Of a DNA stretch of 64,000 nucleotides, positions 1 to 8,656 are shown piece after piece. This DNA is from Fen-1245 sp963835535. GTDB lineage: Bacteria; Gemmatimonadota; Gemmatimonadetes; Gemmatimonadales; JACORV01. Made by a program: the position numbers and the translations under genes. Every line of letters starts with the position of its first letter. Position 1 is the stretch's first letter. The DNA is taken from positions 62,001-126,000 of the forward strand of contig CAWIFL010000003.1 of assembly GCA_963835535.1 (NCBI GenBank), given 5' to 3'. The notes beneath the pieces are model-generated. The model searched no databases. It had not been told where the DNA came from and saw only the letters and a program-made list of their open reading frames with translations.

Positions 1-1344
1 CGATTCCGGCGCGAGGCGCGCCTGGCGGCCGCGCTCGACCACCCCAGCATCATCCCCATCTACCGCGTCGGCCGCGTCGCCGGCACCTACTACTTCGCGA
101 TGAAGCTCATCGAGGGCCGCGCCCTCGACGAGATCATCGAGGCGCAGGGGGCCCTGCCCCTCCAGGTCATCCTCGCCGTCCTGCGGAGCACCACCAGCGC
201 GCTCGCCTTCGCCCACGACCGCGGGATCGTCCACCGCGACATCAAGGGCGGCAACATCCTCATCGACCGCGACGGCCGCGTGATGATCTCCGACTTCGGC
301 ATCGCGCGCGCCGGCCAGGAGAAGACGCTCACGGCGCAGGGCGCGATGATGGGCACGCCGTACTACATGAGTCCCGAGCAGGGGTGGGGCGGCACGGTGG
401 GACCGCAGAGCGACCAGTACGCCCTGGGGATCCTCACCTTCCAGATGGTCACGGGCCAGGTGCCGTTCGACGCCGACAGCCTGATGACCATCCTCCAGCA
501 CCACTACTTCACGCCGCCCCCCGACGTGCGCTCGGTGCGCGACGGGCTGCCCGCGGGGCTGGTGCACGTGCTGGAGCGCGCGCTCAAGAAGAACGCGGCG
601 GAGCGCTTCCCATCCACGCGCGAGATGCTCGCCGCGGTCGAAGCCGTTCCGTCGAGCGAGGAGGAGCGCGGCGAGGCCCGCGAGATGCTGCGCCAGCTCG
701 CCGGCGGCGGGACGGTGGCCAAGGTGCGGACCGGCTCGCTCCCGCCGCTCGACAGCAAGCACTTCGCCAATCTCGCGGTGACGGCCGGCCTGGCCGGCGC
801 ACCGGCCCACCTCGCGGCGCCGCCGATGCCCGCGCCGCCGCCGAGCGCCCCTGCCTGGTGGTCCCGCCGGCCGTTCAGGCGCACGGCCATCGGCCTCGGC
901 GCCCTGGTCGCCATCGCCGGACTCTGGTGGCTGGGCCACCCGCGCCCGCACCCCGCGCAGCCCCAGGTCGCCGCGGCGCCGTCAGCGCCCGCGCCGAGCC
1001 GGACGGGTCCAGCACACCCGACGACCGCCGCCCGTCGCCCGGTCGCGCGGCATGCCGCGCCGGCCCCCGCTCCCTCGATCCCGTACATGCCGCCGCAACT
1101 GCCGGCTGCGGCTCCGGGAGGCTTCGGGAAGCTGCGCCTCTACACGATTCCGCAGGATGCTTCGATCGCCGTGGACGGTGAGCCGGCGGGGACGGGAATC
1201 ATCTCGGACTTCATGGTGGCGGCCGGGCGGCGCCGCATCCGGGTCAGCGCGCCGGGCTACGCCACCAGGGACACCACCGTCACCGTGACCGCCAACCGGA
1301 TGGCCGACGTCGGCCTGATCACGCTGAAGCGCTCTTCCCCGTAA
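1..1344 (+). CDS. PEGA-domain serine/threonine protein kinase, 5'-truncated
   Basis: The open frame runs in from the window edge, so the N-lobe with the P-loop is missing. The visible part holds the catalytic loop VHRDIKGGNIL (the Asp and Asn of HRDxKxxN are present), the DFG motif, the MGTPYYMSPEQ activation segment and the rest of the C-lobe, as in Hanks-type (PknB-like) kinases. After the kinase come a Pro/Ala-rich stretch, one membrane helix near nt 885-940, a second Pro/Ala linker and a C-terminal PEGA domain (about nt 1126-1335). This implies an inner-membrane kinase with a cytoplasmic catalytic part and an external PEGA domain. The 3' end overlaps the convergent gene by 26 bp. The in-frame ATG at 100 is internal. 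Confidence 0.93.
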   Translation, partial: RFRREARLAAALDHPSIIPIYRVGRVAGTYYFAMKLIEGRALDEIIEAQGALPLQVILAVLRSTTSALAFAHDRGIVHRDIKGGNILIDRDGRVMISDFGIARAGQEKTLTAQGAMMGTPYYMSPEQGWGGTVGPQSDQYALGILTFQMVTGQVPFDADSLMTILQHHYFTPPPDVRSVRDGLPAGLVHVLERALKKNAAERFPSTREMLAAVEAVPSSEEERGEAREMLRQLAGGGTVAKVRTGSLPPLDSKHFANLAVTAGLAGAPAHLAAPPMPAPPPSAPAWWSRRPFRRTAIGLGALVAIAGLWWLGHPRPHPAQPQVAAAPSAPAPSRTGPAHPTTAARRPVARHAAPAPAPSIPYMPPQLPAAAPGGFGKLRLYTIPQDASIAVDGEPAGTGIISDFMVAAGRRRIRVSAPGYATRDTTVTVTANRMADVGLITLKRSSP

Positions 1345-2458
1345 GCGGCTTCTGGAAGATGCGGTAGCGCTTGTAGATCACGCCTCCGCCGCGCTCCATC
1401 TCCGCCCGCACCTTGGTGTTGGTCTCCAGCTCGTGGTGGCTGTCCATGACCTCGTGGCCGGCCGCCGCCGCGGACCGCATCATCGCCGCCCCCATCACCA
1501 TGTCCACGCCGCGGCCGCGGAACTCCTCCTTCACGCCGCCCAGGAGCAGGTCGAGCTGCTTCGCCGTCTTCATCGCGCGCAGGATGTGGATGAACCCGAA
1601 CGGGAAGAGGCGGCCCCGCGCCTTGACGATGCCCTCGTAGAGGTTGGGGATCGCGATGAAGAAGCCGACGACCTCCTCGCCCTTCAGCGCCCCCTTCACG
1701 AACCGCGGATCGAGCAGCGGCAGATACTGCTTCACCAGCCCTTCCATCTCCTCGGGGTCGAGGGGCGAATAGCCGTAGATGCCGACGAAGGTCTGGTTCA
1801 TCAGGTCTAGGATCGGCCTGATGTACGGCTTGAGCTCGCCCTTCTTCGCGAACTCCAGGAGGCGGACGCCGTTCTTCCTGATCGCGCGCTCGGCGACCTT
1901 CTCGATGAACTCCGGGACCTTGGCCGGCACCGGCAGCCGGTAGACCACGTAGTCGATTTCCTTCCCGTAGCCCTCGGCTTCGAGCAGCCGGATCAGGTAC
2001 GGGAAGTTGTAGTACGTGACGATCGTCGGCTCGTGCTCGAACCCCTCGACCAGGAACCCCTCCGGATCCTGGTCGTTGAAGCCGAACGGGCCGATGATCC
2101 GGGTCATCCCCTGCCCCTGCGCCCACGTCTCGACGTGCCGGAGCAGGGCGTGCGCCACCTCGCGGTCGTCGGTGCTCTCGAGGCAGGCGAACCGCGCGGT
2201 CGTCTCCTTCATCATCTCGTTGTGACGCCGATTGATGATCCCCATCACGCGCCCGACCAGGCGGCCGTCCTTCCACGCCAGGGCCATGGTCGCGTCGCAG
2301 TAGCGGAAGGCCTTGTTCTTCTTCGGGTCGTAGTACTTCCACTCGTCCATGTAGATCGGCGGCATCCACTGGGGATGGTCCCGGTGCAGCTGCTCGGGCA
2401 GGAAGATGAACTGCTTCAGGGAGCGGCGGTCGGCAACGGGCGTGAGCTGGACCGTCAT
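1319..2458 (-). CDS. GNAT-like N-acetyltransferase domain protein
   Basis: About 379 residues. The C-terminal half has a GNAT motif-A-like stretch (KEEFRGRGVDMVMG) followed by a helix and ETNTKVRAEMER, typical of acetyl-CoA-binding N-acetyltransferases. The N-terminal half (FIFLPEQLHRDHPQWMPP) resembles uncharacterised large GNAT-like proteins of soil bacteria. I chose the ATG at 2458 (MTVQLTPVADRRS) because the 19 residues upstream are Arg/Pro-rich and look untranslated. It converges on and overlaps the kinase gene by 26 bp, and is divergent from the membrane protein at 2548 with a gap of about 90 bp. The substrate is unknown. Confidence 0.75.
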   Translation of the reverse strand: MTVQLTPVADRRSLKQFIFLPEQLHRDHPQWMPPIYMDEWKYYDPKKNKAFRYCDATMALAWKDGRLVGRVMGIINRRHNEMMKETTARFACLESTDDREVAHALLRHVETWAQGQGMTRIIGPFGFNDQDPEGFLVEGFEHEPTIVTYYNFPYLIRLLEAEGYGKEIDYVVYRLPVPAKVPEFIEKVAERAIRKNGVRLLEFAKKGELKPYIRPILDLMNQTFVGIYGYSPLDPEEMEGLVKQYLPLLDPRFVKGALKGEEVVGFFIAIPNLYEGIVKARGRLFPFGFIHILRAMKTAKQLDLLLGGVKEEFRGRGVDMVMGAAMMRSAAAAGHEVMDSHHELETNTKVRAEMERGGGVIYKRYRIFQKPLTGKSASA

Positions 2459-2547
2459 GCGCAGGGCTCGCGATGGACGTGGCGATGGAGTGGCAAGGGC
2501 CCTCAATCTGCGCACCGTGGAACGGGAGTTGCAAGGCTTGGGGGCGT

Positions 2548-3210
2548 ATGGCCGTCCTGGGCTCGTTCAGCGCGCTGGCCGCCATCGCCGTCACGGCGGC
2601 GACGGTGGGCTCGCTGCATACGCTGGCGCCCGACCACTGGGTGCCGTTCGCCGCGCTGGCGCGGGCCCAGCGGTGGCCGGCGGGGCGGACCGCCCGCGTC
2701 ACGATGCTCTGCGGCTTCGGCCACGTGACGACCTCGGTGATCCTCGGCGTGGTGGCCCTGCTGTTCGGCCTCGAGCTCGTATCGACGTTCGGCCACCGGC
2801 TCGAGTCCTGGGGCGGCCTGCTGCTGATCGCTTTCGGCCTCGCCTACGGGCTGTGGGGGCTGCGGCGGGCCGCGGGCGCCCGGCTCCACGGCCACGTGCA
2901 CGCGCACTACGACCACGTGCACGACGCCGGGAACGTGACGCCGTGGACGTTGTTCCTGCTCTTCTGCGCCGACCCGTGCGTGGCCGTGATCCCGCTCGTC
3001 GTCGCCGCCGCGCCCTTCGGCGCGGTCGCCGTGGGGGTCGTCGCGCTGGTGTACGAAGCGGCCACCATCGCGACCATGACCGCGCTGGTCCTCGCGGCCT
3101 GGCGCGGCGTGACGTCCCTGCGCTTCCGATGGCTCGACCACTACGGGGACGCCGCCGCCGGCGCCCTCATCGCGACCCTGGGCGTCGTCCTCATTCACCT
3201 CGGCTGGTAG
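2548..3210 (+). CDS. NicO/RcnA-like polytopic membrane protein
   Basis: About 220 residues with around six hydrophobic segments. The first segment carries HTLAPDHWVPF, like the H-x4-DH metal-recognition motif of nickel/cobalt transporters (NicO, RcnA, HupE/UreH relatives). A His-rich loop (HGHVHAHYDHVHD, about nt 2890-2930) follows between segments, and a Cys-Asp pair (FCADPC) lies in a later helix. Both fit a divalent-metal efflux or uptake role, but this is inferred from motifs only. Start: ATG at 2548 after a G-rich stretch; an upstream in-frame ATG at 2473 would add a non-hydrophobic, Cys/Trp-rich leader and is less likely. Confidence 0.7.
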   Translation: MAVLGSFSALAAIAVTAATVGSLHTLAPDHWVPFAALARAQRWPAGRTARVTMLCGFGHVTTSVILGVVALLFGLELVSTFGHRLESWGGLLLIAFGLAYGLWGLRRAAGARLHGHVHAHYDHVHDAGNVTPWTLFLLFCADPCVAVIPLVVAAAPFGAVAVGVVALVYEAATIATMTALVLAAWRGVTSLRFRWLDHYGDAAAGALIATLGVVLIHLGW

Positions 3211-3254
3211 CCCAACTCGCGGAACGCCGGGCAGTTTTCGTAGTATTCCGTGCA

Positions 3255-6200
3255 GTGACCCAGCCCGTCTTCTTCGATCCCACCGGCAAGCGCCGGCGGG
3301 TGGTGAACCGCTCCACCACGGTGGCGGGGCTGGCGCTCGCCGTGGTCACGACCGTCTTCGTCGTGAGCCTCCTGGCCGTGCCGTTCTTCCCCCGGCTCCC
3401 CGGGATGACGAATCCGGCGCGCCAGCTGAAGCGTGCCGGACAGACGCTCCTGCCCCCGCGGCAGCAGCGGCTGAGCCGCCAGCTCCTCCGACGCTCGCGG
3501 AACCTGCTGTTCAAGGACATCGCCGCCAGCCGGGCGGCCCGCGCCGCGCGCGCCGTCCCGGCCGCGCCGCTGCAGCCGCCCGACACGATCATCGGCGCGT
3601 TCTACGTCGTGTGGCAGAAGGGCGGCGTCGAGGCGCTCAATCTCAACGCCAGCCATCTGACGGATCTCTTCCCCGAGTGGCTCCACCTGAGCCGCACCGG
3701 CGGTGCGCTCGACTTCAAGGACTGGGACCCGCGCGTCAACCTGATGAACAACCACGTGGTGGACGTGGCGCGCGACCACCACGTGGACATCCAGCCGGTC
3801 TTCAACAACGCCGAGGGCGGCCAGTTCGACGCCGTGCGCGCCCACGCGCTGCTGACCTCCCCCGCCAGGCAGCACGCGGTGGTGCGCGCCGTCGTGGACT
3901 GGCTCAAGCAGCAGGACTTCCAGGGACTCAACCTCGACTTCGAGAACCTGGCGGACGCCGACTATCGGCGGCTGCCCGAGTTCGTGGCGCGGCTCAAGGA
4001 CGCGCTGCATCCCGCCGGCCTCCAGCTGAGCGTGGACATCGAGGTCGGCCGGACCGACGTGCCGCTGGCGCAGCTCGCCGACCTGGCCGACTTCGTCGTC
4101 CTGATGGCGTACAACCAGCATAGCCAGTCGGGCGGACCCGGCCCCATCTCCGCGGTCGGCTGGTACGACAGCGTCCTCACGCGGACCCTGGCCAGGATCC
4201 CGGCGAACAAGGCAGTGGTGGGGATCGCGAACTACGGCCTCGACTGGCGGCGCGACGGCAGCGCGGCCCGCCGTCTCAGCTTCGAGGACGCGATGTTCAC
4301 GGCGCGGGACAACCGGCCGGACGAGGACCCGAAACAGATCCTGGACTTCGACGCCCAGGCGCTGAATCCGACGTTCACGTACCAGGACGCGGCCTCGCAC
4401 GGGCACGAGGTCTGGATGCTGGACGCGGTCACGGCGTACAACGACCTCCTGCTCGCGCACCGCGCCGGAGTGAAGGGCTCCGTGCTCTGGGTCCTCGGAT
4501 CGGAGGACCCGGCGGTGTGGGACTTCTACGACCGCCGCCTCCCCGACTCGCTCCCGCCGTCCACCGTGCTCGACACGGTGCCGACGCCCTACGCTCCGGT
4601 GAACACGGGCGACGGCGACGTGCTCGAGGTCGTGTCCGCGCCGCACGGGGGCCAGCGCACGGTCGAGACGGACTCGACCAACGGCCTCGTCACCGACGAG
4701 TCGTACGTCAGCTTCCCGATGCCGTACGTCATCCGGCACTCCGGCTATGTGCCCAAGAAGCTGGTGCTGACGTTCGATGACGGGCCCGACGACGTGTACA
4801 CGCCCGAGATCCTCGACGAGCTGAAGGAGCTGGGCGTGCCGGGCACTTTCTTCCTGGTCGGGCAGATGGTCGAGAAGTACCCCGAGGTGGCGCGGCGCAT
4901 CCTCCGCGAGGGGCACGAGATCGGCAACCACACCTTCACGCATCCCAACATGGCGGTGGTGAGCCACCGCCGGGCGATCCTCGAGTTCAACACGGCGCAG
5001 CGCGCGCTCCAGGCCGTGCTCGGCCGCTCCACGATCCTGTTCCGCTTCCCGTACAACGCCGACGAAGAGGCGCAGACCAACGCGGAGACCGACCCCATCG
5101 TCCAGGCCTCGGCCCTGGGCTACATCACGGTGGGCGAGCTGATCGACCCGCAGGACTGGAACCTCTACAAGACCGACAGCCTCGGCGACCAGGTGCCGCG
5201 CACGGCGGACGACATCGTCAACGACATCATCGCGCAGGCGGACACGACGAAGGGGAACGTGATCCTCCTGCACAGCGCCGGCGGCAAGCGCGACCTCACC
5301 GTCGCCGCGCTGGCGACGGTGGTGCCGCGGCTCCAGCGGAAGGGCTACCAGTTCGTGACGCTGGCCCAGCTGCTCGGCACCACGGACGAGGTCCTCATGC
5401 CGCCGGTGCGCGCGAATGACCAGCTCCTGGTCGGGCTCGACCGGCTCAGCTTCAATACGGTCTTCACCATCGAGACGCTCCTCAGCATCACGTTCCTCGC
5501 CGCCATCGCGCTCGCGGTGCTGCGCGTCATCTTCGTCATCTCGGTCGCGCTCGTCGCCCGACGCCATGCGAAGCGCGCGACCTACGATCCGGCGTACCGG
5601 CCCTCGGTCACCGTCCTCATCGCGGCGTTCAACGAGCAGCCGGTGATCGCGCAGACCATCCGCAGTGTGCTCGCCAACGACTACCCGGTCAGCGAGATCG
5701 TCGTCGTGGACGACGGCTCGACCGACGGCACCGGCGCGGAGGTGGCGACGCACTTCGCCGGCGATGCGCGGGTCCGGCTGCTCCGCCAGGCCAACGCCGG
5801 CAAGGCGGCGGCCCTGAACCGCGGCCTCGCGGAGGCGCGCGGCGAGATCCTGGTGTGCTTCGACGCCGACACGCAGATCTCCCCGCACGGCATCTCCCTC
5901 ATCGTGCGGCACTTCGCCGACCCGACGATCGGCGCCGTCGCGGGGAACGTGAAGGTCGGGAACCGCGTCAACATCCTGACCCGCTGGCAGTCCCTCGAGT
6001 ACATCACCAGCCAGAACCTGGACCGCCGTGCCTATGCCTACCTCAACGCGATGACGGTGGTGCCCGGCGCGGTCGGGGCGTGGCGCAAGAGCGCGGTCGT
6101 CGCGGTCGGCGGGTACCTACGCGACACGATGGCCGAGGACATGGAGCTGACCTACCGGCTCCGGCGCGCCGGGTGGCGCATCACGGCCGACCCGGAGACC

Positions 6201-6779
6201 GTCGGCTGGACGGAGGCGCCCGCCACCCTGCGGATGTTCTTCCGCCAGCGGTTCCGCTGGACCTACGGCACGCTCCAGTGCGTCTGGAAGCACCGGGGCG
6301 CGCTGTTCCGGTACGGGTGGTTCGGCTGGATGGCCATCCCGGCGGTCTGGCTCTTCCAGGTCTTCTTCCAAGCCCTGGGCCCGGTGGTGGACCTCAAGCT
6401 CCTCTGGTCCGGCGGGGACTTCCTGTATTCCTGGGCCACGATGGGGCGGCTGGTCTCGGATTGGCAGCCGCTGCCCGGGATCCTGCGCCTGCTCGAGGTG
6501 GTGGGCTTCCTGTACGCCCTCTTCTTCGCCGTCGACCTGATCGCCGCCGCCATCGCCTACCGGCTCGACCGGGAGGATCCACGGGACCTGTGGTGGCTGT
6601 TCTTGCAGCGGTTCGTCTACCGGCAGATGATGTACGCGGTGCTCTGGAAGTCGGTGGTCACGGCCGTCAAGGGCAAGCGGCAGGGGTGGGGGAAGCTGGA
6701 CCGGACGGGCGCGGTGCGGGTCGCCACCCGCCCGACGCCGCCGGCGGCGCCGCTCCCCGCGGGGACGGCCGCCCGGTAG
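3255..6779 (+). CDS. Trifunctional GH18-like / NodB deacetylase / GT2 glycosyltransferase membrane protein
   Basis: About 1174 residues from a GTG start at 3255 (MTQPVFFDPTGKRRR). Order: N-terminal membrane anchor (residues about 20-45); a GH18-type domain (about 110-425) with the catalytic-strand motif GLNLDFENL near 224; a NodB polysaccharide deacetylase domain with LTFDDGPDD near 504 and a metal-site HTFTH; two membrane helices near 735-765; a family 2 glycosyltransferase domain with VVDDGSTDGT near 816, DADT, and the Q-x-x-R-W motif (QRFRW) near 997; and C-terminal membrane helices. GT2 domains with QxxRW plus flanking helices polymerise and export beta-linked polysaccharides (chitin, hyaluronan, PNAG synthase class). 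One polypeptide thus combines synthesis with deacetylation and hydrolysis, as PgaC and PgaB do separately. The gene stands alone before prs. Confidence 0.9.
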   Translation: MTQPVFFDPTGKRRRVVNRSTTVAGLALAVVTTVFVVSLLAVPFFPRLPGMTNPARQLKRAGQTLLPPRQQRLSRQLLRRSRNLLFKDIAASRAARAARAVPAAPLQPPDTIIGAFYVVWQKGGVEALNLNASHLTDLFPEWLHLSRTGGALDFKDWDPRVNLMNNHVVDVARDHHVDIQPVFNNAEGGQFDAVRAHALLTSPARQHAVVRAVVDWLKQQDFQGLNLDFENLADADYRRLPEFVARLKDALHPAGLQLSVDIEVGRTDVPLAQLADLADFVVLMAYNQHSQSGGPGPISAVGWYDSVLTRTLARIPANKAVVGIANYGLDWRRDGSAARRLSFEDAMFTARDNRPDEDPKQILDFDAQALNPTFTYQDAASHGHEVWMLDAVTAYNDLLLAHRAGVKGSVLWVLGSEDPAVWDFYDRRLPDSLPPSTVLDTVPTPYAPVNTGDGDVLEVVSAPHGGQRTVETDSTNGLVTDESYVSFPMPYVIRHSGYVPKKLVLTFDDGPDDVYTPEILDELKELGVPGTFFLVGQMVEKYPEVARRILREGHEIGNHTFTHPNMAVVSHRRAILEFNTAQRALQAVLGRSTILFRFPYNADEEAQTNAETDPIVQASALGYITVGELIDPQDWNLYKTDSLGDQVPRTADDIVNDIIAQADTTKGNVILLHSAGGKRDLTVAALATVVPRLQRKGYQFVTLAQLLGTTDEVLMPPVRANDQLLVGLDRLSFNTVFTIETLLSITFLAAIALAVLRVIFVISVALVARRHAKRATYDPAYRPSVTVLIAAFNEQPVIAQTIRSVLANDYPVSEIVVVDDGSTDGTGAEVATHFAGDARVRLLRQANAGKAAALNRGLAEARGEILVCFDADTQISPHGISLIVRHFADPTIGAVAGNVKVGNRVNILTRWQSLEYITSQNLDRRAYAYLNAMTVVPGAVGAWRKSAVVAVGGYLRDTMAEDMELTYRLRRAGWRITADPETVGWTEAPATLRMFFRQRFRWTYGTLQCVWKHRGALFRYGWFGWMAIPAVWLFQVFFQALGPVVDLKLLWSGGDFLYSWATMGRLVSDWQPLPGILRLLEVVGFLYALFFAVDLIAAAIAYRLDREDPRDLWWLFLQRFVYRQMMYAVLWKSVVTAVKGKRQGWGKLDRTGAVRVATRPTPPAAPLPAGTAAR

Positions 6780-6822
6780 GCGAGAAGCCGCCGCCCGCTC
6801 CGAGTCCCGCTAGCTGTTGGCT

Positions 6823-6868
6823 GGTAATCACTTCCCCCTTTGCCGTCCGGCAACCGCCTAACTAGCTT
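6823..6868 (+). promoter_or_regulatory. Candidate prs promoter within a block shared with rpoD
   Basis: A possible -35 TTGCCG (6840-6845) lies 17 nt from a -10-like TAGCTT (6863-6868). Upstream, 6823-6847 reads GGTAA, two variable bases, ACTTCCCCCT, then TTGCCGTC. Nearly the same block occurs on the minus strand at 56830-56853, ahead of rpoD. The predicted transcript start would be only a few bases before the ATG at 6880, so the true start may lie elsewhere. The remaining part of the 6780-6879 gap shows nothing else I recognise. Confidence 0.4.
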
Positions 6869-6879
6869 TAAGGGCTTTT

Positions 6880-7833
6880 ATGGCCGACGTCTCGCTGCGG
6901 CGGAGCCAGCTGATGTTGCTCGCGGGGACCGCGAACCGGCCCCTCGCCGAGGAGATTTCGGCGTTCCTGAAGCAGCCGCTGTGCCAGACGACGATCCGGC
7001 GGTTCGCCGACGGCGAGCTGTTCGTCAAGATCGACGAGAACGTGCGTGGGCGGGACGTCTACATCATTCAGCCGACGAACCCGCCGGCGGAGAACCTGGT
7101 CGAGCTGCTGCTGTTGATGGACGCGGCGCGGCGCGCGAGCGCGGCGCGGATCACGGCGGTGATCCCGTACTTCGGCTACGCGCGGCAGGACCGCAAGGAT
7201 CAGCCGCGCGTGGCGATCAGCGCGAAGCTGGTGGCGAACCTGGTGAGCTCGGCGGGGGCCGACCGGGTGCTGGCGATGGATTTCCACTCGCACCAGCTGC
7301 AGGGGTTCTTCGACATCCCGGTGGACCACCTGTACGCCTCGCCGGTGCTGACGGCGCACTACCGGCAGAAGCGGCTGCACGACCCGGTGGTGGTGGCGCC
7401 GGACGTGGGGTCGGCCAAGATGGCGCGCGGCTTCGCCAAGCGGCTCAACGCGTCGTTGGCGATCATCGACAAGCGCCGGCCGTCGGCGAACATCGCCGAG
7501 GTGGTCAACGTGGTCGGCGAGGTCGAGGGGAAGGACTGCCTCATCCCCGACGACCTGATCGACACGGCGGGGACGGTGACGGAGGCGGCCGCCGCGCTGA
7601 AGCGGCTCGGCGCGCGCGCGGTGTACTGCTGCGCGACGCACGCGCTCCTCTCGGGCCCGGCGGTCGAACGGCTGAAGGCGTCGCCGATCGAGGAGCTGGC
7701 GGTCGCGAACACGATCGCCCTGCCGGAGAGCAAGCGGTACGACAGGATGGTGGTGCTGTCGGTGGGCGGCCTGCTCGCGACGGCCATCGCGAATACGCAC
7801 AGCGACAAGTCGGTGAGTTCACTGTTTGACTGA
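6880..7833 (+). CDS. prs: Ribose-phosphate pyrophosphokinase
   Basis: 317 residues, the standard length. Makes PRPP from ribose 5-phosphate and ATP for purine, pyrimidine, His, Trp and NAD synthesis in the cytosol. Recognisable parts: the N-terminal segment (MLLAGTANRPLAEEIS), the flexible loop YARQDRKDQPR, the MDFHSHQLQGFFDIP divalent-metal/ribose-binding region, and the PRPP-binding loop PDDLIDTAGT (usually VDDMIDTAGT). Start ATG at 6880 follows TAAGGGCTTTT, a weak Shine-Dalgarno. Followed by rplY after a 75-bp gap that contains a heptamer-repeat hairpin. The prs-rplY-pth order is common in bacteria. Confidence 0.97.
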   Translation: MADVSLRRSQLMLLAGTANRPLAEEISAFLKQPLCQTTIRRFADGELFVKIDENVRGRDVYIIQPTNPPAENLVELLLLMDAARRASAARITAVIPYFGYARQDRKDQPRVAISAKLVANLVSSAGADRVLAMDFHSHQLQGFFDIPVDHLYASPVLTAHYRQKRLHDPVVVAPDVGSAKMARGFAKRLNASLAIIDKRRPSANIAEVVNVVGEVEGKDCLIPDDLIDTAGTVTEAAAALKRLGARAVYCCATHALLSGPAVERLKASPIEELAVANTIALPESKRYDRMVVLSVGGLLATAIANTHSDKSVSSLFD

Positions 7834-7835
7834 GC

Positions 7836-7892
7836 GGTGTCGGGTGTCAGGTGTTCGCGCACCTGGGCACCCGGCACCTGGCACCTGACACC
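7836..7892 (+). repeat. Heptamer-repeat inverted element between prs and rplY
   Basis: The left arm GGTGTCGGGTGTCAGGTG (7836-7853) and right arm CACCTGGCACCTGACACC (7875-7892) are complementary over 18 positions, with two G-U pairs in RNA. Each arm is itself a tandem run of near-identical 7-mers (GGTGTCR on the left, GCACCTG on the right). The loop contains a further partial copy (CACCTGGGCACCCG). No T-run follows, so it is not a standard intrinsic terminator. It starts 2 bp after the prs stop codon and ends 16 bp before rplY. Confidence 0.8.
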
Positions 7893-7908
7893 GTATTGAG
7901 GTCCTTAC

Positions 7909-8646
7909 ATGGCACAGATCGTCCAGCTGTCAGCGGAGCGTCGTTCCACCAAGGGCAAGGGCGCAGCGCGCGAGATGCGGCGCGGCGGCAAGGTGCCCGC
8001 GGTCATCTACGGCCGTGGCCGCGAGCCGGACCAGCTCGCGGTGGACGGGGTCACGCTCGGCCGGCTGCTGGAGAAGATCGTGCCCGAGAGCACCATCGTG
8101 GAGCTGTCGGTGGACGGGAACCCGGTCAAGACGCTGATCCGCGAGGTGCAGCGCCATCCGGTGCGGCCCGGCATCGTGCACGTGGACTTCTACGAGATCC
8201 GCGCCGGCCAGAAGATCCGCGTCGCCGTGCCGATCCACTGCGTCGGCATCCCCGACGGCGTGCGCAACCAGGGCGGCACGCTGGACCAGGTGATCCGCAA
8301 CGTCGAGATCGAGGTGCTGCCGGACGACATCCCGGATCGGGTGGAGCTCGACGTCACGGCGCTGACGATCGGCAAGTCGCTGCACGTTTCCGACCTCAGC
8401 ATCCCGAAGGCGCAGATCCTGATGGATGCCGCGCTGACGGTGGCCACGGTGGTGGCGCCGCGCATCGAGGAGGTCGCGGCTCCGGCGGCGGCGGCGGTCG
8501 AGGGTGCGCCGGTGGAGGGCGAGGCGGCTGCGGCTGGTGCGCCGGCGGCGCCGGGTGCGGTGCCGGGCGCGGCGGCCGAGGTGGCCGAGCCGGAGCTGAT
8601 CCGGAAGCGGAAGCCGAAGGACGAAGAGGCCGAGGAAGAGAAGTAG
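7909..8646 (+). CDS. rplY: 50S ribosomal protein L25 (Ctc family, extended)
   Basis: 245 residues. Binds 5S rRNA in the large subunit. It has the L25 domain (about 5-95, AERRSTKGKGAAREMRRGGK...PAVIYGRG) and the C-terminal TL5/Ctc beta domain (about 100-190). A low-complexity Ala/Pro/Glu tail of roughly 55 residues ends in a charged KRKPKDEEAEEEK stretch. The long tail is common in this protein in several phyla. The start ATG follows TTGAGGTCC. It is 10 bp upstream of the conserved beginning of pth, a standard pairing. Confidence 0.95.
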   Translation: MAQIVQLSAERRSTKGKGAAREMRRGGKVPAVIYGRGREPDQLAVDGVTLGRLLEKIVPESTIVELSVDGNPVKTLIREVQRHPVRPGIVHVDFYEIRAGQKIRVAVPIHCVGIPDGVRNQGGTLDQVIRNVEIEVLPDDIPDRVELDVTALTIGKSLHVSDLSIPKAQILMDAALTVATVVAPRIEEVAAPAAAAVEGAPVEGEAAAAGAPAAPGAVPGAAAEVAEPELIRKRKPKDEEAEEEK

Positions 8647-8656
8647 CGAGTACTCT

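Noticed and set aside
3195..5912. Long open frame on the minus strand opposite the GH18-NodB-GT2 gene
   Set aside because: His/Arg/Glu-rich, no domain, and mirrors the codon pattern of the real gene; a typical high-GC shadow. The same holds for frames opposite hppA (9094-11388), smc (20298-23588) and others.
7836..7892. The prs-rplY hairpin as an intrinsic terminator
   Set aside because: No T-run follows, and rplY lacks a separate clear promoter, so read-through is more likely.
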